A DNA stretch of 64,000 nucleotides from Tipula vernalis (Eukaryota; Arthropoda; Insecta; Diptera; Tipulidae), in NCBI GenBank assembly GCA_958295665.1, contig OY282558.1:50103389-50167388 (forward strand), given 5' to 3'. A program made the position numbers and the translations under genes. This document shows positions 22,679 through 34,375 of the stretch, piece by piece; position 1 is the stretch's first letter, and every line of letters starts with the position of its first letter. A model generated the notes under the pieces. The model was not told where the DNA came from and did not search any database. It worked only from the letters and a program-made list of their open reading frames with translations.

Positions 22679-24870
22679 CTTAATGAACAAAAATGAAGAA
22701 TTCTGAATTTTGGTCGGTTTTTTTGTGTTTTTGACTAGTAATCTTGGTAGTCAAAGTGTTATGTCTTTCTACAAGTAATACAATTTTATATAAGTTAATT
22801 GGACCAAAACAATTTCACTTTTTATTGCATAGAGTATACGTACTTACGTATAGAGCTAGACGCACAGTGCACAGAAGAAAATTAAACAAAACGAATAAAA
22901 GAAAAGTGATTTCTATTATTATAAATATAAGACGATCAGTCAGTAAGATGAAGGTCAATTATTGATCATTATCTTTTCTTTTTTTTATGTACAATACTTT
23001 ATACATGAAGACATTGAATTTAGGTTAAGAAAAGTAGGGGTTTATGTGTGTAGGCGTGCATTTTTTTGCAAGTATAATTTTTTAACGGTCATCATTTTCA
23101 TGTGAATTTCATTTTTTGTTTTTTATTTTAAACCACTCAGCTTCGAGTTTATTCTGACTTATGTATTGATACAACCGGTTAAACCGAATGGAACAACTTT
23201 TTTGTAAAAAAAAAATTAAAATTTTCTAATTTTTTTATAACCAAAATTAATAAATTAATAAGAATTGATAAACAAAAATAAGTAAATTATGTGACATCCT
23301 CATTAAGCTCATCCTCCTCTATTATAATCTTTTATCATGCACCACCCTTTTAAGCACCCACCTACCTCTTTGTCTATTTATTTTATAAATTAAGATAATT
23401 AGAATTTTTTTTTTTTGTTTTTTGTTTTAATTTTAGAATTTTATCTAGTATTATCCATTTAAGTTCTTTTTCATTAGATGTTGCCTTGCCATCTTCTATT
23501 TTTAAACCACTTTGAAAAATTGATGTATCTGTAAGGAAAACAATCGATGACTAGATAATTTTTCAATGCTTTGAGTAAATTGTTTCCTTATCGTTTTGCC
23601 GTTTCTCTCTCTCTCTATCATTTTCTCAGTTCTATCTGTCTGACATTTTTCAAGAAATTATACCTTATAAGAAAATTAAATTAACTTTTAATTTAATTAA
23701 ATACAAAGTTTACCTAATTTGCATGATTTCTGGATTATATTAGATATTTGAGCTTAGTTTATTGTTTTGTTGTTTTTTTGTTGTTGTAAATGAATGCACA
23801 CAGCACTGTTTGTATATCTATTATAAGCTGTGTGTTTATTAGACAATAGATATAAATTAATTGTTTCAGATTAGTGAAGCGGGAAAATTTGGTAATATAT
23901 ACGTGTACAAGTATGTAAATTATAGAAAAACATTTTTTTTTTGCTATTTGCTTTATATAAAGCTACTTGGCTAAAAAATTAATTTTTGCTGCTATATATA
24001 GATGTGCAAAATAAATTGAGCGAGACATGAAATTGATGTAGAATACTAATACTACCCACAAAGGTAAAAGTTTTCTTGTTTATATCTCCATACTTCAGGT
24101 AGCAAGAAATTAATTAGCTTTGATCGAATTAATTGTGATATTATAACTTTTTTATGTATGCACTGTACAACAACATCGCAACATTATTCAATTGGTAGCG
24201 TTATTTAGCATTAGAAAATGACCACTAAACCAAAAGTATCGGTTTTGTGGAATCAAATTATGTTTGAAGATTTGTTCAAGGTGGTCGCGATATGCTCATT
24301 AACATTCTTTTCTGTAGTAATCCTAAAATGCCAGCACATATCATCACTTTAGAACCATAATATTCCAAGATAGTTTTTACAAATTTTACAGGAGACCATA
24401 GGTGTTCAATATGGTTTTACAAACTAATAATAAAATAAAAATGGTTTATTGGCAAAAAAAGTCGGGTGGTTCCAAATTGGGCGATTTGATAAGGCCGAAT
24501 TTCGATGTGATATTTGATGCAAAATGGACATTGTTTGACAGACAATGTGGCATAAGTCACCACCCTATTGCAAGTAAAGGCCTTCGACACCAGGAAATCG
24601 AAAGGCTCTTGTGCAAACAATCGAACACTAACTTAAATTATGCTAAAAACTGCTTTTATACCCTATTTTGTGCCTACGTGCCTTGTGAATCTTCTTTCGC
24701 CCTTATTTTATTTTTTATTTTTTCCTAAATGGGTGGTACCGTCCTTCTTTTTTGTATAAACCATCTGCTGCGTATTTATGATAAAAAACAGACGAATTTA
24801 TTGACCATCTGGCGTATGTGGGTGTATGTGCAAAAGGGTATTAATTACGGATTTAAAATGAGGTCATAAC
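22679..24870. other. AT-rich DNA, no gene supported
   Basis: Long homopolymer-rich AT sequence. The open frames at 22744-22965 and 24402-24728 show no recognisable domain. It may be intron or intergenic DNA. Confidence 0.45.
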
Positions 24871-24874
24871 TTTT

Positions 24875-25895
24875 TTAGCGGCTAAGTTTTTCGTTTAGTA
24901 AAAATGCGTTATATCGTTCCTTGTATATTTCCAGTTCTTCTGTAATCAAGTGTTGTGCATATTTCAAGTTGATTTTTGGTTTTCCGATTTCTTTTATATG
25001 TTCTGTAAACGTAACTTCAAAACTTCTGCCAGTTTGTCTGATGTAGAATTTGGGGCAATCATTACACGTATTCTTATAGATTCCGGTGTCTATTGGTGTA
25101 TTTATGTTACGTTGTTTGAGTCGATTCCCTAATTTGTTGTTTGTTTTAAATGTCGTCGTGTACCTGTGTTTTTTAAAAACCTTCGTTATATTCTTGTTGA
25201 TGTTATTATGGTACTCTATAGATGATGAATGATGATGTATTTCTCTGTTTGTTCATTTTGCTGTACCTATTGTTAATTTTGTCAATTCTGTCCATGTTAT
25301 AACCGTTTTTTATTGCTTTGTGTTTCATGATTTTCAGTTCTTCCGTATAGTCCTAATTATTCAACGGGATCGTGTTTAGTCTATTTATTACAAAGGTGAA
25401 CGTTGCCGTCTTATGTTGGTATGGGTGGTTACATGATTTGTCAATGGCGTGATCCGTTTGTGTGTCTTTTCTGTATAAGCATACGTTATGCTTGTTGTTA
25501 ACCTTTGTTATTGTCAAGTCTAAAAAATTAATGGGTTTGTTCGTCTCTGATTCTAGAGTAAATTTTATGTTCGGATGTTTGTTATTAATGTTTTTGTGAA
25601 GATTACTGAGCTGTTTCATTGTGCCGTTAAATAGTATTAGAATATCGTCCACGTATCTGTGCCAGTACCTGATTATTTGGTTTTTGTTGTTCGATTCTAT
25701 TAATATATGCTGATTTTCAAAGTGATTCATGTATATGTTAGCTAAGGTTCCTGATAGAAGATTCCCCATTGGAAGTCCATTTACAATATAAGTTGCATAT
25801 GCTATATTTATACCATTCAATAATTGGGTGGTTATTTCAGACATTGCTTCTAAATTTGTAAGTTGTAAGTAGTTCTTTGAGTTTGTAGTTGCCAA
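24875..25895 (-). pseudogene. Penelope-like retroelement, 3' part: RT thumb and GIY-YIG endonuclease
   Basis: Penelope-like elements encode an RT fused to a GIY-YIG nuclease. Here 25895-25353 is open and reads GLPMGNLLSGTLANIYMNHF, then RYWHRYVDDILILF with the YVDD catalytic box, then NKPINFLDLTI. After a frame change, EELKIMKHKAIKNGYNMDRI (about 25350-25260) leads to NNKLGNRLKQRN and to the nuclease at about 25115-24875: GIYKNTCNDCPKFYIRQTGR, ending KLSR with a stop at 24875-24877. GIY is intact and YIG is changed to YIR. The N-terminal two thirds of the RT are missing, so this is a truncated copy with two or three frame changes. Confidence 0.85.
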
Positions 25896-26004
25896 TTACG
25901 CAAATCATTTAGATTCTAAAAAGAAACTGGGAAATTTAACGTGAAACATGGTTACACAAACAGGTTAAAATTTAAAATCTTTAAAATAAACATTTGTATG
26001 CATA

Positions 26005-26667
26005 AGAGATTTGAATACACTTTCCGATAATACATGTAGTAGTTGGCCTACTACTCCATCCATCGAGCCCAAAAACTACCCCCTGTCCAGGGGAATAAAC
26101 CCGAGTATGTTCCGAAGATTGTAAGAGAACATACTCGTATTAAAATCATATAATTAAATAAATAGAATTATGTCTATTAGTCGGTTTCGTTGAATTACTG
26201 TTCGTAAATACTAATATACTTCTCGTGTTAATCGAAACACAATTAAAATGGTCTAACCACCGGTAGCATATTAGATATTACATGAATTAATTAATATTCA
26301 ACAAAAAATTAATAAAGTAAGGAATAAACCCGTCTGAAAACTTTTTATACCAATTGAGATTTTAACTGAAACTAATAAATGGGCCTTAGCACTCCTTGCC
26401 AGAGATTTGAATTCACTTTCCGATAATACATGTAGATACTCCATATATCGAGCCCAAAAACTGTGCCATATCCAGGGGAATAAATTAGTCTGGAAACTTT
26501 TTATACAAATTGAGATTTTAACTGAAACTAATAAATTGGCCTTCGCACTCCTTGCCAGAGATTTGAGTTCACTTTCTGATAGTACATGTAGTAGCTGACC
26601 TACTACTCCATCTATCGAGCCCAAAAACTAGCCCCTATCCAGAGGATTAATTTAGTCTGGAAACTTT
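26005..26667. repeat. Tandem array, ~156-167-bp unit, about three copies
   Basis: The blocks gagatttgaa(t/t)(a/c)actttc, cgataatacatgtag, tatcgagcccaaaaact and tccaggggaataaa recur at about 26007-26103, 26399-26485 and 26560-26655. The complete copies include ttttatac(c/a)aattgagatt, aactgaaactaataaat and gcactccttgccagag. Copies differ by a small indel around gtagtagctgacctactac. The first copy is interrupted by a 217-bp insertion at 26104-26320. The minus-strand reading through the array (LHVLSESE(L/F)KSLARSAKA, twice) stays open because two units are 156 bp apart. I do not regard it as a gene. Confidence 0.75.
26104..26320 (+). mobile_element. Short retroposon-like insertion with perfect 12-bp target duplication
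   Basis: GGAATAAACCCG at 26092-26103 is repeated at 26321-26332. The uninterrupted units of the same array confirm that the sequence between them is extra. The insert begins with a hairpin (agtatgttc with gaacatact, overlapping the duplicated CG) and ends in an A-rich tail (acaaaaaattaataaagtaa). That layout suits a small retroposed element on the plus strand, but no pol III box was identified. A MITE is the alternative, although its ends are not inverted over more than the local hairpin. Confidence 0.6.
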
Positions 26668-26669
26668 AG

Positions 26670-26934
26670 GTAGATGTGAGGTGATAAACGGGCCAGAAGA
26701 TGAATTTTCTCCATGCGATATTAACAATCACGAGCAATCGCAAGATGGTGCAGCAGATGCAAATCTTCAAACTATAGCTACCAGTATAAATGGCAGCGAG
26801 CCAGAAGCGAGCACATGAATCCAACACCTCCTCGAATGAATGTTGAAGACACTATCATTGAGCGTCTTTAACCAACACCTTCAACATCGAAAGCCATTGC
26901 TATAATACCTGAATCTCTAATCCAAACCCTAACA
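26670..26934 (+). other. Possible coding relic, unassigned
   Basis: A plus-strand frame reads GPEDEFSPCDINNHEQSQDG with AADANLQTIATSINGSEPEA, then a stop. After frame changes it reads MNPTPPRMNVEDTIIERL and PTPSTSKAIAIIPESL. The Ser/Pro/Glu-rich composition suggests a transposase or gag linker. No family could be named. It may instead be the 5' side of the LINE fragment that follows. Confidence 0.25.
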
Positions 26935-27490
26935 AGGTTAACTGCACTCTCTTTACTAACCGGAGGAAAACTGTCCTTCCGCCGATGGCCCGTGAGGGAG
27001 GGGGGGTGGTAGGTATCTCTCCAACTGTCGACGGAGGTTTAATATCTGGGTGTCGTACTTGATCAGAAATTGACATGGAAGCCCCACTTAAATCATATTA
27101 CAAACAAGGCGAATAAGGCTTACTTTACCTGCCACAAATGTTGGTTTGGCTCTACCGGGCCATCATAAGACCTATGGTCTCTTAAGCGGCGTTTGTGTGG
27201 TGGCCAAAGACGGAGCAGACTGGTGCACGGGGAATATTGGACAAGATCCAGAGGTTAATCTATGTGGGTGCAACTGGATCAATGAGGACTTGTCCAACAG
27301 CTGCCCTTGAGAGAATATTGGGGCTCTCTCCACTGCATCTACACATTAAAAAAGTAGCCGGTTCAAGAATTCTGAACCTAAAAATTATAACGAAAATTAA
27401 AACCATAATACCAGAACACAACAGTGGCCTACATAAATTAAATTTTAAGGAAGAATTGATCCAACTATCAGATTTGATAGTAAACTAAAT
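26935..27490 (+). pseudogene. Loa/R1-like LINE fragment
   Basis: After a low-complexity G run (about 26997-27008), a frame reads YLGVVLDQKLTWKPHLNHIT, the conserved YLGV-LD-KL-W--H segment following the YADD box, and then NKANKAYFTCHKC. After a change of frame, MWWPKTEQTGARGILDKIQR leads to TGSMRTCPTAALERILGLSP and LHLHIKKVAG. The last block is nearly the same as the LINE at 2.6-2.7 kb, so both belong to related Loa/R1-type families. The catalytic RT box is absent. The A-rich end near 27490 could be the tail of a truncated copy. Confidence 0.75.
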
Positions 27491-29159
27491 AAATATAGAA
27501 AATAAAATGATTAGAAGCTTTTTTGAATATCTTTTTGCCTCTAGTTCTGGGACTATTCTATCAATTGAATACGAAGTAGGCACTGAAACTGGTAATTTAA
27601 TGTCGGTCTGTAGTCAAAAAAAATCCTGGATGGATTTTTACACGGTGAAATTTTACCGATATCTTCTTGATTTGTGTTAGTTCTGCTATTTGGCTTTGCT
27701 ATTGAGATGCATTTCCATTGATTGATTGATTGAGTATGTACGACCAAGCCTAAAGTAAGGCAAGTTTTCCGAAAACGCCGGATCCACCCGTACACCCTTT
27801 TACGAATAACAACATCGCGGGAAAGGAAAGGAATGTTAGTCACAAAGAAATCAACCCGGTTCCAGACACCTAAGTACACAAGACAACACAATTATTAAAT
27901 TATATGATTTTTACAGCTTGTTGTTCTTGGAGAGTTGGTTCGGCTATAGCTTTGTTTCTGAAATTAGGATTACAATTAATTCCTGGTACCGCAAGTTTTT
28001 TCTGAAAGAAGCTGTAATCTTGCTCTGTACTTCGTTTAACCTTGACAGACAAAAAAGAATAAGTTTGGATTTTATGCGGTGCGATAAGGCAAGACTCTGT
28101 CGTGCAATAAAATACATCTTGAAATTAATATTCTCAAGTCACGATCACGACTCAAACTTACGCAAAATATTTGTTTTTTTCAAGGTTAAATGAACACATG
28201 AATTGTTATGCAGACACATTTTTATAATTCTGAATTGATACCTTGAATATCACATGAGACTGGAATTTGGCCGTAAAATCCGTACTGCTTAAATGTTGAC
28301 CGGATAGGCTAAAGGACTGAATCTAACGTTTCAAGCATATAAAAGGATTAAAACGTAAGTTAAACTAAAAAGGCTACAATTCCTATAGCATGTGAATTTG
28401 GCTCCTCCGAATTGCATATTGGACCTAGGGTCAAAAATTAAACCAGGTGACTGGAAGGCTGCAATAATGTTGGGAAATTTTCCGGATAGTTGTGACATAT
28501 TAGTAACTACATTGGAGTTACAGTCTAAGAGTTAATTTACATCCGGTGTATTGCAAACGAAGTTTCTTGAGGAATATAAACGTTGAATGCATAGACATGC
28601 ATTAATGGGGTGGCTTTGAATGAAAATATCAAAATGTATAGGAAAAAAGGTGGTAACTTTTATTTTGTGTTCTATTTTGGTGGCTTGATAGTAGTAATCT
28701 GATTAAAATGTAAAACGTGCCCAATAGGGCTGACACCAAATCCTGGTAACGATGAACCCCAGATCTAGTCATATCATCCAATAAGCATAGTGCCAACGTT
28801 TTACTAGGAGGGCGTTGCCTTATATATTGTACAAGCCTTATTATTCTCAAAATCTGCTGTTGACATATATTTCAACACAGCTCTTGGAAATTAGCTGGGT
28901 CAAAGGCGATATCAGGTTGAGCTGAAACAAAATGAAGCAACAACTATGGTTTAAATGAGTCCAATATTATACGTTCTTTAAAGCCAATATATCCACTATC
29001 AACTAATAGTTTTCAGATTGCTGATGACAGCCAACCGTGGCTCAAAAAATTGTCAGATTGTTTTAAGAGCAAGTTTATAACAATTAACAAAAATAATCAT
29101 GTGTTAGTGTGTACACTGTTACAATAATTCTTGTAAGAACTTTGAGTGAAATATATTGG
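27491..29159. other. AT-rich DNA, no gene supported
   Basis: Open frames at 27553-27891 (-), 27918-28193 (+) and 28629-28850 (-) carry no domain I recognise. I saw no repeat boundary here. Confidence 0.4.
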
Positions 29160-29956
29160 TTTGAGTAATCCATGGTTCGGTCAATAACAAAAATATCACA
29201 GGGATTTTTATAAGAAGCCATTAATTGGAAATAATAGCCTCATGCCTTGTGAACCACATAGATTATATGCCATTTCGTAACAGTGTGGGAATTGACATAT
29301 TTTGAATTTTCTTGTTAAGCCATGCCAATTTATTTCACATTAACTGGGAGTATCAGTTTTATGTCTTGTGAATCATATGGATCTTATCCGTCTTCGGATT
29401 GTTTTAATTTTGTTTTTTTTTTGTCGAATATACAAATACACAAACGTCTTTAAATAATTTATGTCTGATACAGTAATTTCATCGGTAATGACTCAACTCA
29501 ACGGTTCTCCTCGGTAATGATCAATTATTTTAAAAGATTGAATATTTTTAAATAATCCGTTTTGATTTTTTTGTATAAATTAGAATTGAGGGATTAACAG
29601 AAAAACCTCATTTTATAGGAACTTTGAATTTACGAAGATCGTTGTGGGAATCTCACGTATCATTAGGTCTTCCATAAAGTTCAATTGGGACTGTATGTCT
29701 TGCAATTTTACTTTGTTCGTTGTGGTATTATTTAAAGGCTCAACATCGATTATTTATTACGTTCCCGTTTCAACGTTTTGCGCATATGCGTTTTAGGCAA
29801 GTTTTGCATGATGCATGTGGAAATTTCCACACCGTCGCGAAATGGCGTATAGTCCATGTGGTTCACAAGACATGAGTCTATTATTTCCAGTCAGTGGCTT
29901 CTTAAAACCAATCTCTGTGATATTTTTGTTATTGGCCGAACCATGGATTACTCAAA
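29160..29956. repeat. Inverted repeat, ~130-bp arms, plus a third partial copy
   Basis: 29160-29290 (tttgagtaatccatggttcg ... cttgtgaaccacatag ... ccatttcg) is matched in inverted orientation by 29826-29956 (cgaaatggcg ... catgtggttcacaag ... cgaaccatggattactcaaa). A shorter third copy of the middle block, cttgtgaatcatatgga, lies at about 29364-29380 in the left-arm orientation. The arms share about 80-85% by eye. The open frame at 29815-30033 is a translation of the right arm. No end motif or target duplication was found. Confidence 0.65.
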
Positions 29957-30331
29957 CGAGTAAAAGATTGCGCTGGAGGAAAACTTGGATGAAAACCAAT
30001 TTTTTTCAAAATCTAGACATGGGTAGTGTTTAAAAGGTGTGATAAGTATTCATAATTTCTTTCATTTATTTGACAATATTCAGCCGCCCCCCCCCCCCCC
30101 CCCTGGAGTTGACCCTCTATAATTTTTTTTTTAGTTTGCGGTAGCGTCTAATATTTGCGCAATTTGTTCCTTAACGTATATAAGAAATCCTAATGGTGTA
30201 GCAAATTATTTATCCGAGCCCCGCTTGCTTAACTTAAGTTGGATTAAGAAATAAAACCCAAGTTTTTTATTTAATTTATATATTTTGAAAGTAATTTAAT
30301 TCACATATCTTAATAACAAAATTGATCGGAA
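29957..30331. other. AT-rich DNA with a 15-base C run
   Basis: A C homopolymer lies at about 30089-30103. The rest is AT-rich with no recognisable gene. Confidence 0.4.
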
Positions 30332-30882
30332 TCATTGTTCAGCACTAGAGTAGTACTGTCCCTTGTTCTTAAACGAAGGTAAATTTTTTCTAGCTTCTAA
30401 CCTTGCCCGAACGTGTCCGTCTCTCGACTCCTCGCCAAATACTTTAGAAGATGCTTCCGTTACCAATTTAATGCATTTTTCAACCGCTTGTGTGTGACAA
30501 GGAAAATTGTCTATAAATAAAACGAGAACATTCTTCTCGCTCAACATTAGCTGTAAATCTTCATATATGAATGCGACATATCTTATAAAGATATTTATGT
30601 TGATATCCGGTAATATACTTTGAATAGGTTGAAATTTTATCACCTTTTTCTTCTCACATTCACTCTGCTGTGCTCCTATGGGTCCAGAAAAAGAATATGG
30701 ATCTTTTGTTCAAATTTTCGCACTAAATGCCGAAGTGGCAGTTCGTTTGCATGAAGGAGACATATACTCCATTGAAGAGGCTTACCGACATGGGTTTCTA
30801 TTAAACATAATACGCCCCCTTTCCACCCAGTGTTGGCATTTGTGCCATCACACCCGAGAACAGTTATGTTGTGATGGCACAA
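30332..30882 (-). pseudogene. Relic of a widespread, unnamed arthropod repeat-associated protein family
   Basis: Two minus-strand pieces in order. 30882-30676 reads ITVLGCDGTNANTGWKGGVL and then GKPLQWSICLLHANELPLRH. 30643-30332 reads NFPCHTQAVEKCIKLVTEAS followed by SRDGHVRARLEARKNLPSF. I recall these blocks (CDGT-N-NTG-KGG, RPLQW-VCLLH-NELP-RH, CHTQAVE--VKLVTEAS) from many uncharacterised, multi-copy arthropod proteins, which suggests a mobile-element origin. The first block has the look of a nuclease-fold strand with an Asp. Frame changes between the pieces and loss of both ends make this a non-functional fragment. I cannot name the superfamily. Confidence 0.5.
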
Positions 30883-30920
30883 ATGATAAGGGCATGCGCA
30901 GTGATATGGGCATGCGCAGT
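30837..30920. repeat. 15-bp hairpin followed by two direct copies of GGGCATGCGCAGT
   Basis: atttgtgccatcaca (about 30838-30852) pairs with tgtgatggcacaaat (about 30871-30885) around a short loop. Immediately to the right, GGGCATGCGCAGT occurs twice, separated by gatat. GCATGCGCA resembles the NRF-1/erect-wing binding site. This stands out against the AT-rich surroundings, but no promoter or gene start is evident nearby. Confidence 0.45.
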
Positions 30921-30926
30921 AGATAA

Positions 30927-33550
30927 TTAACCAAAAATCGGTGATTTACCACGTTATGTAAAAAAAAAATTGTTTGTGGGCTGAGGGGGGCGGCCAAAAA
31001 TTAAAAAAAAAAAAATTACGTATGTGTGTAATGAGAAATACCTACCACAGCTTTTGTGCACTACCGCCACTCAAATTTAAAAAACAAAAAATTCGGCCCA
31101 ATCCAATAGAGAGACCCCCTGTTGCAAGGAATTCAGTATACTACAAAAGTGGATATAAATTCGAAATTCTAACATGTCTCCAAAAAACAAAATTGGATCC
31201 CAACGAACTGGCTAGGGAAAGCTAAAGCAGTGTTGATATATACATCTAAGAGACCGAAGTATTTAACAATTCAAGGAAAATTCGAAATGTTTCGATTGTT
31301 GAGTTGTTGATTTCAAATGAAATTTTTAAAAATTCAAATTAAACTTTAAGTTTGCACGCTTGTAACTATAGTAACTTAAATGTACTTAAATAAGGGTAAA
31401 TCGGATTAAACAGAATTTAGGCACCATAAGTAGAGTCTAAAAGAACATTGAAAATCAAAACTTGAGTAAATCAGACTCTTAATTACAATAAATGGAATTG
31501 TAAATAATATCTGGACAAAAAAAATATTACAGGGAAATTTTAGGCTCGCACCAGCTACAAATCTTGCCTCGAATGCTTGCATAAAATGTTTAATTTTAAA
31601 ATACTAAATCATTGACTTTTCTCTGCTATACTTTAAGCAAATATCACATAAATCAATTTTAGTTTGTGGAAACCGCCACTACGAAATAAAACAGCTTGCA
31701 AACACGAATTTTCTTGTCGGTCTCGACCTATTCCTGAATTAACACTACCTCGGTGACTTCACTAAAATTAGATAACTTCTTGAAGCGACAGTTTACACAA
31801 TTCCTAAATACGTTTGAATTTATAGTTTCGCCTCGGCAGTTTACATATTTTTGATTACGTCACACTATTGATCAAATTAGCCGTCCGTATATGTTCTATA
31901 TTTCCAGTACTACTTTCATTTTTAACTATTAAGCCTAAACCATCTTCAATGAATCCAACTATCATTTGAACCATGTATATTGTTTTTCACTTACAGGTTG
32001 ATGGCAGGTATTCTGATCCTGAGTCCTCGAAGGGTTCAGAATGCGAATCTTTTAAATCCGTCATCACTGTTTTTTTTAATGTAAATCAATCTTGTTTGCA
32101 ACACGTTTCAAATCAGACTGATATTTTTATACAGATTTCATGAAAAATCCGTTATTCTAGATTCTAGTAAACAAATTATAACTTTCCCTTTCTCTCTTAT
32201 GGTCTTTTTTTGAAGTAAACCGTTTTGCATTAACACTTGTTGGTTTTCATTTAGGACTTTCTGCCTGGAGCTTCTTCGGTTAAACTTAACGAATATTTCG
32301 TGTTTTCTATAATAGTTAGGCAACCACTATTAAATTAAGTAACAACGATCTAAAATTTGTACACAATTTCGCGATATTCCCAATAGGCCATCATGGTATG
32401 AACAAACTTTATAAAATTGTTATCAATCGTTGTCACGGCATATGATTATGGCATCATAGTTTACAAAACTATTACATACTCGTACTTTCAAATTCACTTT
32501 TTAATGGTATAAACACATTACATTAAAATGCATAATAAAATCTCACTTGTCCTCACAAATTAATTCACTTTCGATTTCGTTTTTTTAAAAATGAAAATGA
32601 AATTAAAAGTGTGTGTTGATGAGTAAGCGGCACGTTTTTTGGTCAATCCAAAGTATTGATTTTTATAAATATGTGGTACATACATAGAATTAAATATGGT
32701 TGGCGCAAATTGAAGTACGTGCCTTGGTTTTAGAGTGAACAATTTTTTTATTTTAATCGAAATGGAATATTTAATGAAGTTGTAGAATATTTAGGCGTGT
32801 ATTGTATTGTATTGTATTGTATATATTCATACCGTTCGACGACGCACCACAAATCCTATTAGTATTAGGAAGAACGAACGAAAAATTTTAATGAATTTTT
32901 ATGTTTTGGAGCCCTTCCTGTTTTTTTTTTTTGTAATACTTTGAACGGATATAGATGGTAGATATGTAGATGGATGGAGATATAAAAACCGCGCATAGTT
33001 CACTAATCTGAAAAATTCATGCGGTTTAATTTCGAAATTAATTTGTTTCTTTCTCCAAGCGCAAAATTTTCTATTTCTTTGTTTTTTTTATTTATTATAC
33101 ATTATTACAACAAGATAACTACTTGTAAGCACAGTTAAGATTACAACTAATATACGATTTGTTTTCTTCTTTTTTTCTTTATTTTTATGTTCTACTTGCG
33201 ACAATAAAAATTTATTTTATGTTGTAATTTTTGTTGTTGTTATTTGATATCGGCACATGTCTAATACATACTGTGAACACAAATACACACATATTCGGAT
33301 AAAAAATAGGAAATAGCGGAAAAGAAAAAGATTCTAAGAAACATAATAAAGAGCAGCATGATCGTGATATATTTACCACAGTAGTACATCGTTCTCCAGG
33401 ATCAGCTGGTAAGTACATAGGCTTAAATTTTAATACTTTCTATAAATTAAATACAATTCAATTGAAACAATAGAATTAAGTGTATCCAGTGTTGGGTGTT
33501 CCTTAGCACAAATAAGTGTGGCAGTGTTTCTTACGGTTTTACAATAAATA
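30927..33550. other. AT-rich DNA, no gene supported
   Basis: A plus-strand segment after cacttacag at 31989-31997 reads VDGRYSDPESSKGSECESF and could be a small exon, but nothing corroborates it. A (GTATT)n microsatellite lies at 32796-32821. The remaining open frames show no domain. Confidence 0.4.
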
Positions 33551-33551
33551 T

Positions 33552-33909
33552 TAGACAACTTTCGTAAAAGTTTCGTTAAATGGAAATGCGCATTGAAAAA
33601 CTTGAAATGTTTTATTAAGTCAAATCTTGAAATCTAATCGAATTATGCTGGATTAAAATTTCAAATTCTATAATTGGATTTACGATTCCTAAATTTTACA
33701 CAATTTTGACTTTCGCTTAGATTCTAAAAATTTAGGTTATTGTTTATAGTGAATATGCATCCGTACGGTAATATGATCGAGACTATTCATTAATATTTTA
33801 TGAAATTGTTTACTACAGATTATTCAACATTTGAGTACAATTCCCGAGAGTTTTCGATATTTTCAAAATTATTCAAATTTTGAGTGGTACAGAATTACTT
33901 AAAGCTTTC
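33552..33909 (+). repeat. Tandem unit copy 1, left part
   Basis: Homologous to 42869-43170 (blocks actttcgtaaaa, tggaaatgcgcattgaaaaa, tcaaatcttgaaatctaatc, ttaggttattgtttatagtg). Its 3' end, cttaaagctttc, is where the 8.1-kb jockey insertion begins. The sequence resumes at 42007 (ttaaaggtttcatattgtg). In the second copy the join is uninterrupted (cttaatgctttcatattgtg, about 43164-43183). Confidence 0.8.
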
Positions 33910-34057
33910 TTTTTTTTTTTTTTTTTTTTTTTATTTATTTATTTATTACTTACATATAATTTAACAAAATCTACTAATATATAATTCACAGTGTGCGGCC
34001 GTAACGCTTTTCTTATATTTCCAATTTAGATGCTTGAATTTTATAACTGAGTAGTCC

Positions 34058-34375
34058 GAGTGATATAGGTGGTGACTTTTTAACAAGGAACTTCGAATAG
34101 AAAATGTCTCGGGTTCGATGCTCATCGAAGTACTTATTAATTTTAATAATTTTTTTGCCTATAACGGTATTTCATTTTTTCAATACGAATTGAAAAACAT
34201 AAAATTTTATATTGTAAGACAATGATTATAATGTAATATGTAATAATACATTTTTTAAAACTGTAATGTACATTTAGGCTGGTACCGAAAATTATTTTTC
34301 GATATTCAATTTTTTCCAATAAGCTTTCGGGTTCGATCCTCACCAAGAACGTTTTGCATTTTTTTTTTTTTCATT
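34058..34375. repeat. Two loosely repeated units with B-box-like GGGTTCGATCC
   Basis: ctcgggttcgatgctcatcgaagtac (34111 region) and ttcgggttcgatcctcaccaagaacg (34327 region) are each followed by a T-rich stretch and tataacggtatttcatt or tataacggcatttcatt. The units are about 220 bp apart. They may belong to the jockey 3' region or to a small inserted element. The TTCGATCC word resembles a pol III B box, but no A box was seen. Confidence 0.4.

Noticed and set aside
22744..22965. 73-aa plus-strand ORF
   Set aside because: No recognisable domain. Basic, Ile/Asn-rich chance frame in AT-rich sequence.
24402..24728. 108-aa plus-strand ORF
   Set aside because: No recognisable family, hydrophobic tail from poly-T, no conserved context.
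26298..26624. Minus-strand ORF through the tandem array as a repeat protein
   Set aside because: Explained by unit spacing divisible by three between two copies. The other copy breaks the frame.
29815..30033. 72-aa plus-strand ORF starting MWKFPHRREM
   Set aside because: It is the right arm of an inverted repeat. The opposite arm does not preserve the frame.
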